From DASWJZ01 sp963739005 (GTDB taxonomy: Bacteria > Pseudomonadota > Alphaproteobacteria > Rhizobiales > Afifellaceae): a stretch of DNA of 64,000 bases. The notes under the pieces were generated by a model. That model saw only the letters and a program-made list of their open reading frames with translations, was not told the origin of the DNA and searched no databases. The position numbers were made by a program, and so were the translations under genes. Positions 23,397 to 33,037 of the stretch are shown one piece after another (the stretch's first letter is position 1; every line of letters starts with the position of its first letter). The stretch lies in NCBI GenBank assembly GCA_963739005.1, contig CAVTYQ010000007.1, positions 1 to 64,000 of the forward strand. Direction: 5' to 3'.

Positions 23397-26300
23397 ATGC
23401 ACCTCCTGAAGGGCCAGCCGCGGACGATCGCCGGCGAGGCGGAGCCTGTCGATCTTGGGCAGTCGCCCGGCGACATCGTCATCCTCAGCGCCGCTGACAC
23501 GGAGATTTCCGGGCTCGCGGTGGCGCGGCGCGCGCTTGGACCGACTTTCCCGAGCGTTCGTCTTGCCAACTGGATGGCGCTTGCGCATCCCTATTCGGTC
23601 GATCTCTACGGCGAAAGCGTGCTCCAGCACGCGAAGCTGACCGTAATCCGTCTACTCGGCGGCGCGTCCTACTGGCGCTACGGCCTCGACGAAGTGGTAC
23701 GGATCGCGCGGGCCAACGGATCGAAGGTCGTTGTCATCCCCGGCGACGCGACCTGGGATGCGACGCTTGCGGCGCACGGCAACGTCGACGCGGCGCAGGC
23801 GAAGACGCTCTGGGCCTATCTGGTCGAAGGCGGGGCGGGAAATCTTGCCGATGCTTTGCGCTTCTGCGCGTGGCTGATCGGAGAGGGCTACGAGCCTGAA
23901 GAGGCGAGGGCGCTCCCAAGCGCCGGCGTCTATGCGCCTGCGCAATCCAGCGAACGTCCGACCGCCGCCATCGTCTTCTACCGCGCGCTCATGCAGGCGG
24001 GTCAGACGGAGCCTATCGACGCCTTGTGCGAAGCGCTTCGCGAACGCGGGCTCGATCCGCTGCCGCTTTTCGTGTCGAGCCTGAAGGCGAAAGAAGATGC
24101 GGCCCTCGTCGCCGATACCTTTGCGGAGCGTGAACCGGCGGTCGTGTTGAACGCCACCTCCTTCGCCCTGTCACAGCCGGGCGCGGCGTTCGAAGGCACG
24201 GTGCTCGACGGAGGGACGAGGCCGGTCATTCAGGTCACCTTCGCGGGGATATCCGAAGAATCCTGGGCGAGTTCCACGCGCGGGCTCGCGCCGACCGACC
24301 TCACGATGAACGTCGTGCTGCCTGAGGTGGACGGGCGCATCATCTCGCGCGCTGTTTCGTTCAAGGAGGCGGGCGAGCTCGATCCACTCACCGAATGCCG
24401 GCCGGTCCGCTATAAGCCGAAGGCGGACCGCGTCGCCTTCGTCGCCGAGCTGGCCGCGCGCTGGGCGAGGCTTCGCGCAACGCCGAATGCCGAGAAGCGC
24501 ATCGCGATCGTGCTCTCGAACTACCCGAACAAGGACGGCCGCATCGCGAACGGCGTCGGCCTCGACGCGCCGGCCTCGACCGCCAACGTGCTGAACGCGA
24601 TGCGGGTGGCGGGCTACGATGCGGCGGCGGCGCCGGAGACGGGCGCGGAGTTGATGGAGGCGTTGCTCGCCGGGCCGACAAATGGCCGGAACGGCGACGC
24701 CAGAACCCTCTCCCACAGGGAGAGGGTGGCTGCGGAGCAGCCGGGTGAGGGGTTGCGGCGCCAGCCTCCTCGCGAGACGGCTGATGCCGCATCCCCTCAT
24801 CCGTCGCCTTCGGCGACACCTTCTCCCCATGGGAGAAGGGACGCTTACGGCGAGATGCTGGTGCTCGACGACTATCGGCGTCATTTCGCTCTTCTGCCTG
24901 AATCCGTTCGCGCCGCCGTCGTCGCGCGTTGGGGCGATCCGTCATCCGATCCTTTCGTCGAGAACGACGCCTTCATCCTTGCCGCGCATCGCTTCGGCAA
25001 TATCGCGATCGGCATCCAGCCGGCGCGCGGATACAACGTCGATCCGAAGACGAGCTATCACGATCCCGATCTCGTCCCGCCGCACTCCTACTTCGCCATC
25101 TATTTCTGGCTCCGGGAGGAATTTTCCGCCGACGCCCTGATCCACATGGGCAAGCACGGCAATCTCGAATGGCTGCCGGGGAAGGCGCTGGCGCTTTCGG
25201 AGAGTTGCTATCCGGAGGCGACGCTCGGGGCGCTGCCGGTGATCTATCCCTTCATCGTCAACGATCCGGGCGAGGGCGCGCAGGCGAAGCGGCGGACGGC
25301 CGCGGTCGTCGTCGATCACCTGATGCCGCCGATGGCGCGCGCGGAAAGCTACGGGCCGGCCGCGGCGCTCGAAGCGCTGATCGACGAATACGCGGCGGCC
25401 GAGGCGAGTGATCCGCGCCGCGCGAAACGTGTCGGCGCCGACATCGCGGACCTCGCGGCGCGGCACGGTTTCGACAAGGACCTCGGGCTTGATTTCAAGA
25501 GCGGCGGAACGGACGCGCTCGGAAAGCTCGACGCGCATATCTGCGACCTGAAGGAATTGCAGATCCGCGACGGGCTGCATGTGCTTGGCGAAGTGCCGAG
25601 CGGACGACAGCGGGCGGAGACTTTGGTGGCGCTCGCACGCGTGCCGCGCGGCCCTTCGAGGCGCCGCCAAAGCGGCGCATCTCAGGATGAGGGCGGCGAC
25701 GGTGATGCGTCGCTGTTGCGTGCTCTCGCGGATGACTTGGAACTTGGGTTCGACCCGCTCAACTGTGATTTCGCGGAGACATGGCAAGGGCCGCGACCTG
25801 CCTCCCTCCCCCCTTGCGGGAGAGGGACGGGGAGAGGGGAGGGAGACAGCCACAACGCCGTCTGGCGCACGGTCGGCGACACTGTGGAGCGGCTTGAGGG
25901 ATTGGCACTTTCTCTGACGTCCTCACTCGTAGGAAGCCATGGCGGCGGTCTTCATGCTTCCCCCCTCCCTGTCCCTCCCCCGCAAGGGGGGAGGGGACCG
26001 GTGGCTCCAGGTCCCCGCTCGGCGGCCGTGATCGGGGCCTTGGCGAACGACATCGCCCCTGCGCTCGATTCCTCCGGCGCGCGGGAGATCGCCGCGGTGC
26101 TTGATGCGCTTTCGGGAAAATTCGTACCGCCGGGCCCCTCGGGTGCGCCGACGCGCGGACGTTCAGATTGTCTCCCGACCGGCCGCAACTTCTATTCCGT
26201 CGACGTTCGCGCCGTACCAACGCATGCGGCATTCGATCTCGGGCGTCGCTCCGCCGATCTTCTCGCACAGCGCTACTTCCAAGATGAGGGCGAATGGCCG

Positions 26301-27371
26301 CGCGCGATCGCGCTCACCGTCTGGGGCACGTCGAACATGCGCACCGGCGGCGACGACATCGCGCAGGCGCTCTGGCTGATCGGCGCGCGGCCGGTGTGGG
26401 ACGGCACATCGGGACGCGTGACCGGCGTCGAGGTCGTGTCACTCGCGGAGCTGAAGCGCCCGCGCGTCGACGTGACGCTCAGGATCTCCGGCTTCTTCCG
26501 CGACGCCTTCCCGACACAGATTTCGCTCTTCCACGAAGCGGTACAGGCGGTCGCTGAACGCGACGAACCGGCAGACGCCAACCCGATCGCCGCGCGCATC
26601 CGCACGGACGCTGCGAAGCTTGCGGAGGCCGGCATGACGAAAGACGAAGCGCGAAGTGCCGCGTCGTTCCGTGTCTTCGGCTCCAAGCCCGGCGCCTATG
26701 GCGCGGGGCTGCAGGCGCTGATCGACGAGGGGGTCTGGGCGGACCGGAAAGATCTCGCCGCGGCCTTCCTCGAATGGTCGGCTTACGCCTATGGCGGCGG
26801 CGCGGAAGGGAAAGGCGCCCGTCAGCTTCTCGAAGCGCGGCTCAAGGCCACCGACGCCGTCGTGCAGAACCAGGACAACCGCGAGCACGATCTCCTCGAC
26901 TCCGACGATTATTATCAGTTCGAGGGCGGGCTCTCCGCGTCGGTCGAAACGCTGAAAGGCGAAGCACCGCGCGTCTTCCACAACGATCACTCGCGTCCCG
27001 AAAGGCCCGTCATCAGGGCCCTCGACGAGGAGATCGCGCGCGTCGTGCGCGGGCGCGCAGCGAACCCGAAATGGATCGCCGGCGTGATGCGCCACGGCTA
27101 CAAGGGCGCCTTCGAGATCGCCGCGACCGTCGACTATCTTTTCGCTTTTGCCGCGACGACGAATGCGGTGAAGCATCATCATTTCGAGCAGCTCCACGAC
27201 GCTTACATCGAAGACGAAGCGGTGCGCGGCTTTATCGCCGAGAACAATGCACCGGCGCTCAAGGAGATCGCGGCGCGCTTCTGCGAGGCGATCGACCGCG
27301 GCCTTTGGGCGCCGCGCAGGAACAGCGCCTATCAGGAGCTGCAGCGCCTTGCTGGGAGAATGGCGGCATGA
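23397..27371 (+). CDS. cobN: Cobaltochelatase large subunit CobN, with in-frame repeat insertions
   Basis: 1324 residues, about 50 longer than well-known CobN proteins. It inserts cobalt into hydrogenobyrinic acid a,c-diamide with CobS and CobT (not in this window). Landmarks: IQPARGYNVDPKTSYHDPDLVPPH and HMGKHGNLEWLPGKALALS in the catalytic region, SGKFVPPGPSGAPTRG, FYSVDVRAVPTHAAFDLG, and the C-terminal ATTNAVKHHHFEQLHDAY. Four stretches do not belong to the family and coincide with palindromic DNA repeats: roughly residues 427-484, 752-766, 800-822 and 852-872. All keep the frame. Conserved blocks on both sides of each are intact, so the enzyme is probably functional. Confidence 0.95.
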   Translation: MHLLKGQPRTIAGEAEPVDLGQSPGDIVILSAADTEISGLAVARRALGPTFPSVRLANWMALAHPYSVDLYGESVLQHAKLTVIRLLGGASYWRYGLDEVVRIARANGSKVVVIPGDATWDATLAAHGNVDAAQAKTLWAYLVEGGAGNLADALRFCAWLIGEGYEPEEARALPSAGVYAPAQSSERPTAAIVFYRALMQAGQTEPIDALCEALRERGLDPLPLFVSSLKAKEDAALVADTFAEREPAVVLNATSFALSQPGAAFEGTVLDGGTRPVIQVTFAGISEESWASSTRGLAPTDLTMNVVLPEVDGRIISRAVSFKEAGELDPLTECRPVRYKPKADRVAFVAELAARWARLRATPNAEKRIAIVLSNYPNKDGRIANGVGLDAPASTANVLNAMRVAGYDAAAAPETGAELMEALLAGPTNGRNGDARTLSHRERVAAEQPGEGLRRQPPRETADAASPHPSPSATPSPHGRRDAYGEMLVLDDYRRHFALLPESVRAAVVARWGDPSSDPFVENDAFILAAHRFGNIAIGIQPARGYNVDPKTSYHDPDLVPPHSYFAIYFWLREEFSADALIHMGKHGNLEWLPGKALALSESCYPEATLGALPVIYPFIVNDPGEGAQAKRRTAAVVVDHLMPPMARAESYGPAAALEALIDEYAAAEASDPRRAKRVGADIADLAARHGFDKDLGLDFKSGGTDALGKLDAHICDLKELQIRDGLHVLGEVPSGRQRAETLVALARVPRGPSRRRQSGASQDEGGDGDASLLRALADDLELGFDPLNCDFAETWQGPRPASLPPCGRGTGRGEGDSHNAVWRTVGDTVERLEGLALSLTSSLVGSHGGGLHASPLPVPPPQGGRGPVAPGPRSAAVIGALANDIAPALDSSGAREIAAVLDALSGKFVPPGPSGAPTRGRSDCLPTGRNFYSVDVRAVPTHAAFDLGRRSADLLAQRYFQDEGEWPRAIALTVWGTSNMRTGGDDIAQALWLIGARPVWDGTSGRVTGVEVVSLAELKRPRVDVTLRISGFFRDAFPTQISLFHEAVQAVAERDEPADANPIAARIRTDAAKLAEAGMTKDEARSAASFRVFGSKPGAYGAGLQALIDEGVWADRKDLAAAFLEWSAYAYGGGAEGKGARQLLEARLKATDAVVQNQDNREHDLLDSDDYYQFEGGLSASVETLKGEAPRVFHNDHSRPERPVIRALDEEIARVVRGRAANPKWIAGVMRHGYKGAFEIAATVDYLFAFAATTNAVKHHHFEQLHDAYIEDEAVRGFIAENNAPALKEIAARFCEAIDRGLWAPRRNSAYQELQRLAGRMAA
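24705..24840 (+). repeat. Palindromic repeat inserted in cobN (copy 1)
   Basis: Two imperfect palindromes, CCCTCTCCC..GGGAGAGGG at the left and CCTTCTCCC..GGGAGAAGG at the right, flank a further inverted pair GGGTGAGGGG / CCCCTCATCC. The stretch translates without stops and interrupts CobN between the family-typical LLAGPTN and MLVLDDYRRHF. Confidence 0.85.
25652..25693 (+). repeat. Palindromic repeat inserted in cobN (copy 2)
   Basis: A 42-base block with stem GCGCCGC/GCGGCGC, bounded by CCCTTCGAGG and CTCAGGATGAGGG. It adds 14 residues between ARVPRG and GDGDASLLRA. The same CTTCGAGG...CTCAGGATGAGGG signature recurs at about 57,430. Confidence 0.8.
25800..25850 (+). repeat. Palindromic repeat inserted in cobN (copy 3)
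   Basis: CTCCCTCCCCCCTTGCGGG followed by AGAGGGACGGGGAGAGG. It is an inverted copy of the repeat at 25963-26003 and lies between the CobN segments TWQGPRPA and VWRTVGDTVERLE. Confidence 0.8.
25963..26003 (-). repeat. Palindromic repeat inserted in cobN (copy 4)
   Basis: CCCCCCTCCCTGTCCCTCCC then CCGCAAGGGGGGAGGGG; reversed, it matches the repeat at 25800-25850. It lies before AAVIGALANDIAPAL of CobN. Confidence 0.78.
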
Positions 27372-27991
27372 AAACCGATGGGCTCTCCGAAGCCGAGATC
27401 AACGCCAAGCACGCGGAGAAGATGCGCCGCAAGAAGGAGGCGCGCGACAAGATCATCGCGACGAAGACGATCGAGAAGGGCTTGCTGATCGTCCACACCG
27501 GCAAGGGCAAGGGGAAGTCGACCGCCGCCTTCGGACTCGTCTTCCGCGCGCTCGGCAACGGCATGAAGGTCGCGATCGTGCAGTTCGTGAAGGGCAAGTG
27601 GCAGACCGGGGAACGGGTCGCGCTGGAAAAATTCGGCGACCGAGTGACCATCAACACGATGGGCGAGGGCTTCACTTGGGAGACGCAGAACCGCGAGCGT
27701 GACATCGCCGCGGCGAAGGCAGCCTGGGAGAAAGCCAAGGCGCTCATCATGGACGACGAGCACCAGATGGTGGTGCTCGACGAGCTCAATATCGTGCTGC
27801 GCTACGACTATCTCGACACGGCCGAAGTCGTCGCGGCGCTTCAAGCGCGCCCGCCGATGAAGCACGTCGTCGTCACCGGGCGGAACGCCAAGGACGAGCT
27901 GATCGAAGCGGCCGACCTCGTCACTGAGATGGAACAGGTGAAGCACCCGTTCCGCTCCGGCGTAAAGGCGCAGAAGGGGATCGAATTCTGA
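27368..27991 (+). CDS. cobO: Cob(I)yrinic acid a,c-diamide adenosyltransferase CobO
   Basis: 207 residues; ATG 27368 overlaps the cobN stop (ATGA). The P-loop VHTGKGKGKSTAAFGL (about 42-57), VAIVQFVKGKWQTGE, and the family motif LDELNIVLRYDYLD with VVVTGRNAKDELIEAADLVTEM are all present. It moves the adenosyl group of ATP to the reduced corrin. Length and motifs are normal for CobO/BtuR. Confidence 0.95.
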   Translation: MKTDGLSEAEINAKHAEKMRRKKEARDKIIATKTIEKGLLIVHTGKGKGKSTAAFGLVFRALGNGMKVAIVQFVKGKWQTGERVALEKFGDRVTINTMGEGFTWETQNRERDIAAAKAAWEKAKALIMDDEHQMVVLDELNIVLRYDYLDTAEVVAALQARPPMKHVVVTGRNAKDELIEAADLVTEMEQVKHPFRSGVKAQKGIEF

Positions 27992-28022
27992 GCCGTCGAC
28001 CGCGATCGGCAGCGGCGGAGCG

Positions 28023-29483
28023 ATGACCCCCGCCATCATGATCCAGGGCACCGGTTCGAATGTCGGCAAGTCGCTGATCGTCGCCGGGCTCTGCCGCGCC
28101 TTCGCCGATCGCGGGCTGAAGGTCGCGCCGTTCAAGCCGCAGAACATGTCGAACAACGCCGGCGTCGCTGAGGGCGGCGAGATCGGCCGCGCGCAGATGC
28201 TGCAGGCACGCGCCGCGCGCGTCGCGCCGTCCGTGCACATGAATCCGGTGCTGCTGAAGCCGGAGACGGATCGCGGCGCGCAGATCGTCGTGCGGGGGAA
28301 GCGATGGGCGACGCTCAGCGCGCGCGACTACGGCAGCCGGAAAGTCGAGCTTCTGCCGAAGGTTCTGGAGAGCTTCGAAATCATCGCGCAAGCCGCCGAC
28401 CTCGTCATCGCCGAAGGCGCAGGATCGCCGGCCGAGATCAATCTTCGCCGCGGCGACATCGCCAACATGGGCTTCGCGGCGGCAGCCGATGTGCCGGTGG
28501 CGCTCGTCGGCGACATCGACCGGGGCGGCGTCATCGCCGCCATGGTCGGCACGCATGCTGTCCTCGATCGGGCGGAGCGGAACCTGATAAAGGCGTTTAT
28601 CATCAATAAGTTCCGTGGCGACCCTTCGCTGTTCGAAGAGGGTGTCTTCGAGATCGCGAAGCGGACGGGATGGGCGCCGCTCGGCGTCGTTCCGCATTTT
28701 CCGGACGCGAGCCATCTGCCGGCGGAAGACGTCCTTGGCCTTGTCGCGGGGTGCAAGGAAACGGCTTCGCGGATCAGAATCGCTGTGCCCCGGCTGCCGC
28801 GCATTGCCAATTTCGACGACCTTGATCCTTTGTCCGCCGAACCTGATGTGACGGTTGAGGTGATCGAGCCTGGACAAGCAATTCCAGGCGATTGCGATCT
28901 CGTCCTCATCCCCGGCTCGAAAGCGACAATCGCGGACCTCGCGGTGCTTCGGACGGAGGGATGGGACGTCGACATCCTGGCGCACCGCAGGCGCGGCGGG
29001 GCGGTGCTCGGGCTCTGCGGCGGCTATCAGATGCTCGGTCGGACCATCGCCGACCCCGGCGGCGTCGAGGGACCGGCCGGCACGGTCGCCGGGCTCGGGC
29101 TGCTTGCGGTCGATACCGTGCTTGGCGGTGACAAGACCACGGAAGAAGTTTCGGCGCGACACAAGGAAAGCGGCGCAAGCCTTTCCGGCTACGAGATTCA
29201 TCTGGGCCGAAGCGAGGGGCCGGATTGCGCGCGGCCGTTCCTCGAAATCGCCGGCCGTCCGGACGGCGCGACGGCGGCCGACGGCCTCGTCGCCGGCACC
29301 TACGTGCACGGGCTCTTCGCCAGCGACGACTTTCGCCGCACCTTTCTCGCGAAGCTCGGCGGTCGCTCGACCGCCCGCTACGAGGCGCAAGTGGAGGCGG
29401 CACTCGACGGCCTTGCGGCGCATCTCGCGGAGCACCTCGACCTTGAGCGGATCCTCGCTATCGCGCGAACGCGAAAAGGATGA
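28023..29483 (+). CDS. cobQ: Cobyric acid synthase CobQ
   Basis: 486 residues. ATP-dependent synthetase half: IQGTGSNVGKSLIVAGLCRAF (about 7-27) and APFKPQNMSNNAGV. Glutaminase half: VLGLCGGYQMLGR with the nucleophilic cysteine near residue 334, and the histidine in GTYVHGLFASDDFRR near 428. It amidates adenosylcobyrinic a,c-diamide at four carboxylates. Its 3' end overlaps the convergent cobD by 26 bases. Confidence 0.95.
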   Translation: MTPAIMIQGTGSNVGKSLIVAGLCRAFADRGLKVAPFKPQNMSNNAGVAEGGEIGRAQMLQARAARVAPSVHMNPVLLKPETDRGAQIVVRGKRWATLSARDYGSRKVELLPKVLESFEIIAQAADLVIAEGAGSPAEINLRRGDIANMGFAAAADVPVALVGDIDRGGVIAAMVGTHAVLDRAERNLIKAFIINKFRGDPSLFEEGVFEIAKRTGWAPLGVVPHFPDASHLPAEDVLGLVAGCKETASRIRIAVPRLPRIANFDDLDPLSAEPDVTVEVIEPGQAIPGDCDLVLIPGSKATIADLAVLRTEGWDVDILAHRRRGGAVLGLCGGYQMLGRTIADPGGVEGPAGTVAGLGLLAVDTVLGGDKTTEEVSARHKESGASLSGYEIHLGRSEGPDCARPFLEIAGRPDGATAADGLVAGTYVHGLFASDDFRRTFLAKLGGRSTARYEAQVEAALDGLAAHLAEHLDLERILAIARTRKG

Positions 29484-30450
29484 GCGCGGCGAGCGCGACC
29501 GCGACGGCAAGGATCATCCAGGCGACGTCGATCAAGCGGATCGCGGCGCGGATATCCCCAGGTCCGGCGTCGCGCCTGCCCGCCGGATTGAGCCAGGCGC
29601 CGTCGACCGCGACCGCTCCGTAGCGGCGCGGACCGCCAATCGCCAGCCCGAGCGCCCCAGCGAGCGCCGCCTCCGGCCATCCGGCGTTCGGGGACTTGTG
29701 CTTCGGTCCGTCGGCGAGAGCCGCGCGGAACGCGCCGCTCGCCGACGGACCTGACAGGAAAGCCGCGGCGGCGATCAGCGGTACCGAAAGGCGCGCCGGC
29801 ACGAAATTCATGACATCGTCGAGACGCGCGGCTGCCCACCCGAACGCTTCGTGGCGCGGCGAACGGTGCCCGATCATGGAATTGGCGGTGTTCACGACTT
29901 TGAAGACGAGGAGGCCGGGGAGGCCGAGAAGGGCGAACCAGAAGGCCGGCGCGACAACCCCGTCGGAAAAATTCTCCGCCGCGGATTCGATTGCCGCGCG
30001 CGTGACGCCGGCTTCATCGAGCACAGTCACGTCGCGGCCGACGATCTTCGACACGGCACGCCGGCCCGCTTCAAGGCCGTCTTCGGCCAACGCATGCTCG
30101 ACCGCCGTCACGTGGTCGATGAGGCTCTTGTGCGCGAGGAACACGGCGACGACGATCGCTTCGATCGCGAGCCCGAGCGGTATCCGATCGAACACACGCT
30201 CGCCGACCCACCCAACCGCCGCCGCGCCGAGGACGATGAGGAGGGTCGCAAGGACGCCGCGGGCGCGGCGCGCGCCGAAGGTCAGGCCAAGATCGTTCAA
30301 GCGGGCGTCGAACCATGCGACCGCACGGCCGATCAGCACGATCGGATGAGGGACGCTCAGCCAAAGCCGCGGCGGGTCGCCGAACACCCGGTCGGTCAGC
30401 AGAGCGACGACGAGCACGGCGAGCGTCGTCACGGCGGACCAGCACACCAA
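29458..30450 (-). CDS. cobD: Adenosylcobinamide-phosphate synthase CobD (CbiB)
   Basis: 330-residue membrane protein on the opposite strand, possibly starting at TTG 30448-30450 or GTG 30445-30447. Family features: LLTDRVFGDPPRLWLSVPHP, HPIVLIGRAVAWFD, GRDVTVLDEAGVTRAAIESAAENFSDG and FKVVNTANSMIGHRSP. It attaches the aminopropanol arm to cobyric acid. It is not under the upstream riboswitch seen here, since it is transcribed toward the cob operon from its own start. Confidence 0.93.
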   Translation of the reverse strand: MVCWSAVTTLAVLVVALLTDRVFGDPPRLWLSVPHPIVLIGRAVAWFDARLNDLGLTFGARRARGVLATLLIVLGAAAVGWVGERVFDRIPLGLAIEAIVVAVFLAHKSLIDHVTAVEHALAEDGLEAGRRAVSKIVGRDVTVLDEAGVTRAAIESAAENFSDGVVAPAFWFALLGLPGLLVFKVVNTANSMIGHRSPRHEAFGWAAARLDDVMNFVPARLSVPLIAAAAFLSGPSASGAFRAALADGPKHKSPNAGWPEAALAGALGLAIGGPRRYGAVAVDGAWLNPAGRRDAGPGDIRAAIRLIDVAWMILAVAVALAALILFAFAR

Positions 30451-30604
30451 TCGCGCCGCGCTTCAGAAGACTGGCGGAAGCCGCTGCCGCGACACATCTT
30501 GCAAGCCATCACGCGGCCATAGCCGATCCGGCTGCCGAACGCACCGGCAGCCGCTTCCGGCGCTCTTGTGGCGCCCCTATCCCTCTGGTAACGCAGCCGC
30601 GACC

Positions 30605-30678
30605 GGCCTCGTGGCGGAGTGGTGACGCAGCGGACTGCAAATCCGCGCACCCCGGTTCGATTCCGGGCGAGGCCTCCA
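30605..30678 (+). tRNA. tRNA-Cys (GCA)
   Basis: 74 bases with encoded CCA. Acceptor stem GGCCTCG/CGAGGCC, D-arm GGCGGAGTGGTGACGC, anticodon loop ACTGCAAAT with GCA, and T-arm CCGGTTCGATTCCGG are complete. Confidence 0.97.
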
Positions 30679-30698
30679 GCTTCTCGGGTTTTGAGCGC

Positions 30699-31361
30699 AT
30701 GACTGATTTTGCCGTCCTCCGGCAGCGCATGGTCGACAATCAGCTGCGGCCGAGCGATGTCACCGACCACGAGGTGATCCGGGCGTTCCTGACTGTCCCG
30801 CGGGAGATGTTCGTCGCGCCCGCGGACGCGCCCTTTGCCTATGCCGATCGCGAGCTTTCGATGACGGACGCCGCACCGGCGCGCCGCATGATGGAGCCGG
30901 TCCGGCTGGCGCGGCTCGTCAACGCGCTGCCGCTCGGGCCTGACGCGAAGGCGATGGTGGTCGGCTGCGGGACCGGCTATTCCGCGGCGATCCTGTCGCA
31001 TCTCGCGGGCTCGGTCGTCGCGGTCGAGGAGGACAAGGCGCTCGCGGCGCTGGCGCGCGAGAGGCTGAGGGCCGCCGGTGCGACCAACGTCACTGTGGTC
31101 GAGGCCAAGCTGACCGACGGCTATGCGGCCGAGGCACCCTATGACGCGATCCTGGTCGACGGGGCCGTCGAAAGGATGCCAGAGACCCTCGTCGAACAGT
31201 TGAAGCGCGGCGGCATCCTTGCCGCGATCGAGCGCGACGAGAGGGTCAGCCGCGCGATGCTCTACGAGCGTGTCGGAGCGGAGGCCACGAAATGGCCGCG
31301 GTTCGACGCCTGGGCCACGCTCCTCCCCGGATTTGAGCGCCCGCGCGCGTTCGTTTTCTGA
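30699..31361 (+). CDS. Protein-L-isoaspartate methyltransferase-like protein
   Basis: 220 residues starting MTDFAVLRQRMVDNQLRP. PCMT-type Rossmann fold: VPREMFVAP, the SAM-binding VVGCGTGYSAAILSHLAG (about 87-104) and AVEEDKALAALA. The usual substrate-loop motif after the N-terminal region is altered (ELSMTDAAPARRMMEP), as in the diverged PIMT-like proteins found upstream of tolC in alphaproteobacteria, so repair of isoaspartate is uncertain. A second, more standard Pcm is at 57,691. Confidence 0.85.
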   Translation: MTDFAVLRQRMVDNQLRPSDVTDHEVIRAFLTVPREMFVAPADAPFAYADRELSMTDAAPARRMMEPVRLARLVNALPLGPDAKAMVVGCGTGYSAAILSHLAGSVVAVEEDKALAALARERLRAAGATNVTVVEAKLTDGYAAEAPYDAILVDGAVERMPETLVEQLKRGGILAAIERDERVSRAMLYERVGAEATKWPRFDAWATLLPGFERPRAFVF

Positions 31362-31526
31362 GAACCGTCGCCCTCACGACACGATCGGCGGCTATTCGTC
31401 ACGGCGGCGGCTCAATTCTGTTGATGACCGGCGCCGGGGCGACCCATATGTCGGGTAGTGATGTTACGATTCTCACGCCGTTAGCGGCTCCTGCATGCGG
31501 CCTTCTTGGGTGAGTTGAGGGGACAC

Positions 31527-32898
31527 GTGGTCCGTCGCAAGTGCGCCGTCTTGGCGACGGCAATCGGCATTTCGGTTTTCGCGATGGCCCCGGCGGCTCT
31601 ATGCGGAGTCGATCGTGCACGCGCTCGCCTCCGCTTACGCCGACAACCCGCAGATCAACTCGGCGCGGGCGCAGACGCGCGCCGACGACGAGAGCGTTCC
31701 AATTGCGCGCGGCGGATATACGCCGGTCATTTCGCTCTTCAGCACGACGACCGGCAGCCACACGGACCAGGTCCTTTCCGCGACCGCCAACAAAACGACG
31801 GGTTCCAGCACCGTCGGCGTTCAGATCACGCAGAACATCTTCACCGGCTTTCGCGTTCGCAACGCGGTTCGGCAGGCGGAGGTCGGCGTGCTCGCGAGCC
31901 GCGAACTTCTCCGCAACACCGTGCAGAACGTTCTCTTCGATGCGGCGCAGGCCTATATGGACGTGCTGCGCGACATCGCCATCCTCGACATCCGCCGCCG
32001 CAACGTCCTCTTCCTCGATGAGCAGGTGCGCGCCGCGAACGAGCGGTTCAACGTCGGGGAGAACACACGCACCGACGTCGCGCAGGCGCGTGCGGCGCTG
32101 GCGACGGCAAAGGCGGCCGTCAGTCTCGCCGGCGCGAATCTGGCGACGAGCCGGGCGACCTATCATCAAATCATCGGCCATGACCCGGACGGATTGGCCG
32201 ACGGATTTCCCTACGGCCGCCTGGTGCCGAAGACGCTGAACGAGGCGATTGCCGTCTCGCAGGACATCCATCCCGTGGTGCTTGCAGCCATTCATCAGGC
32301 GGATGCGCAGGCCTATGCCGTCAAGCAGGCTGAGGGTGAGCTGCTGCCGCAAGTCAGCCTGGAAGGCACGGTGCAGCACAACGAGAGCTACAACGGCAAC
32401 TTCGATCCGAACTCGGCGACGATCTCCGCGCAAGTCAGCATTCCGCTCTACGCCGGTGGGGCCGCCTACGGGACAATTCGCCAGTCGAAGGAGCTCTACG
32501 GACTGCGCAAGATCGAGATCGACGTGGCGCGCGACCAGGTGCGGGCTGCCGTCGTTACGGCGTGGGCGCAGGTCGATGCGGCGGTCGGTTCGATAGCGGC
32601 CGCGGACGAAGGCGTCTCGGCAGCCGACATCGCGCTTTCCGGCGTGCAGGAGGAGCAGAAGGTCGGCCAGCGCACGACGCTCGACGTTCTCGATGCGCAA
32701 CAGACACTGCTTAGCGCGCGCGAGACGGCGGTGGTCGCACGTCACGACCGCGTCGTCGCCTCGTTTGCCCTTCTGTCGGCAATGGGCCGGCTGACCGCCG
32801 AGGCGCTTAGCCTGCCGACCGCGGCCTACGACCCGACCGAGCACTACCGCGCCGTTCGCGGCAAGATCATCGGCGTGCGAACGCCTGACGGACGGTAG
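31527..32898 (+). CDS. tolC: TolC-family outer-membrane efflux channel, apparent frameshift after the signal peptide
   Basis: The signal peptide (GTG 31527; VRRKCAVLATAIGISVFAMAP) and the mature protein (from ESIVHALASAYADNPQINSA) are in different frames, offset by a +1 insertion near 31600. The corrected protein is about 456 residues with the two OEP repeats: VGVQITQNIFTGFRVRNAVRQAE and GENTRTDVAQARAALATAKA in the first, VSIPLYAGGAAYGTIRQSKE and GQRTTLDVLDAQQTLLSARE in the second. It forms the trimeric exit duct for type I secretion and drug efflux. A one-base error is more likely than loss, as the mature part is undamaged. Confidence 0.9.
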
Positions 32899-33037
32899 GT
32901 ATCCAAGCACATGTCTTCGCGGGACGAATCCGGGTATTTCGGCCGCTGGCGTCGCATCATGGTGTTTCCCTAGCGCGGGTCTCTCCGTCTAATGTGTCGC
33001 CGATTCGGGCGGCGAATCGGGCGGGTACGACCGGGGG

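Noticed and set aside
31399..32910. Long minus-strand open frame opposite tolC
   Set aside because: It mirrors the tolC codons in GC-rich DNA and has no domain or ribosome-binding site; the plus strand encodes clear TolC motifs.
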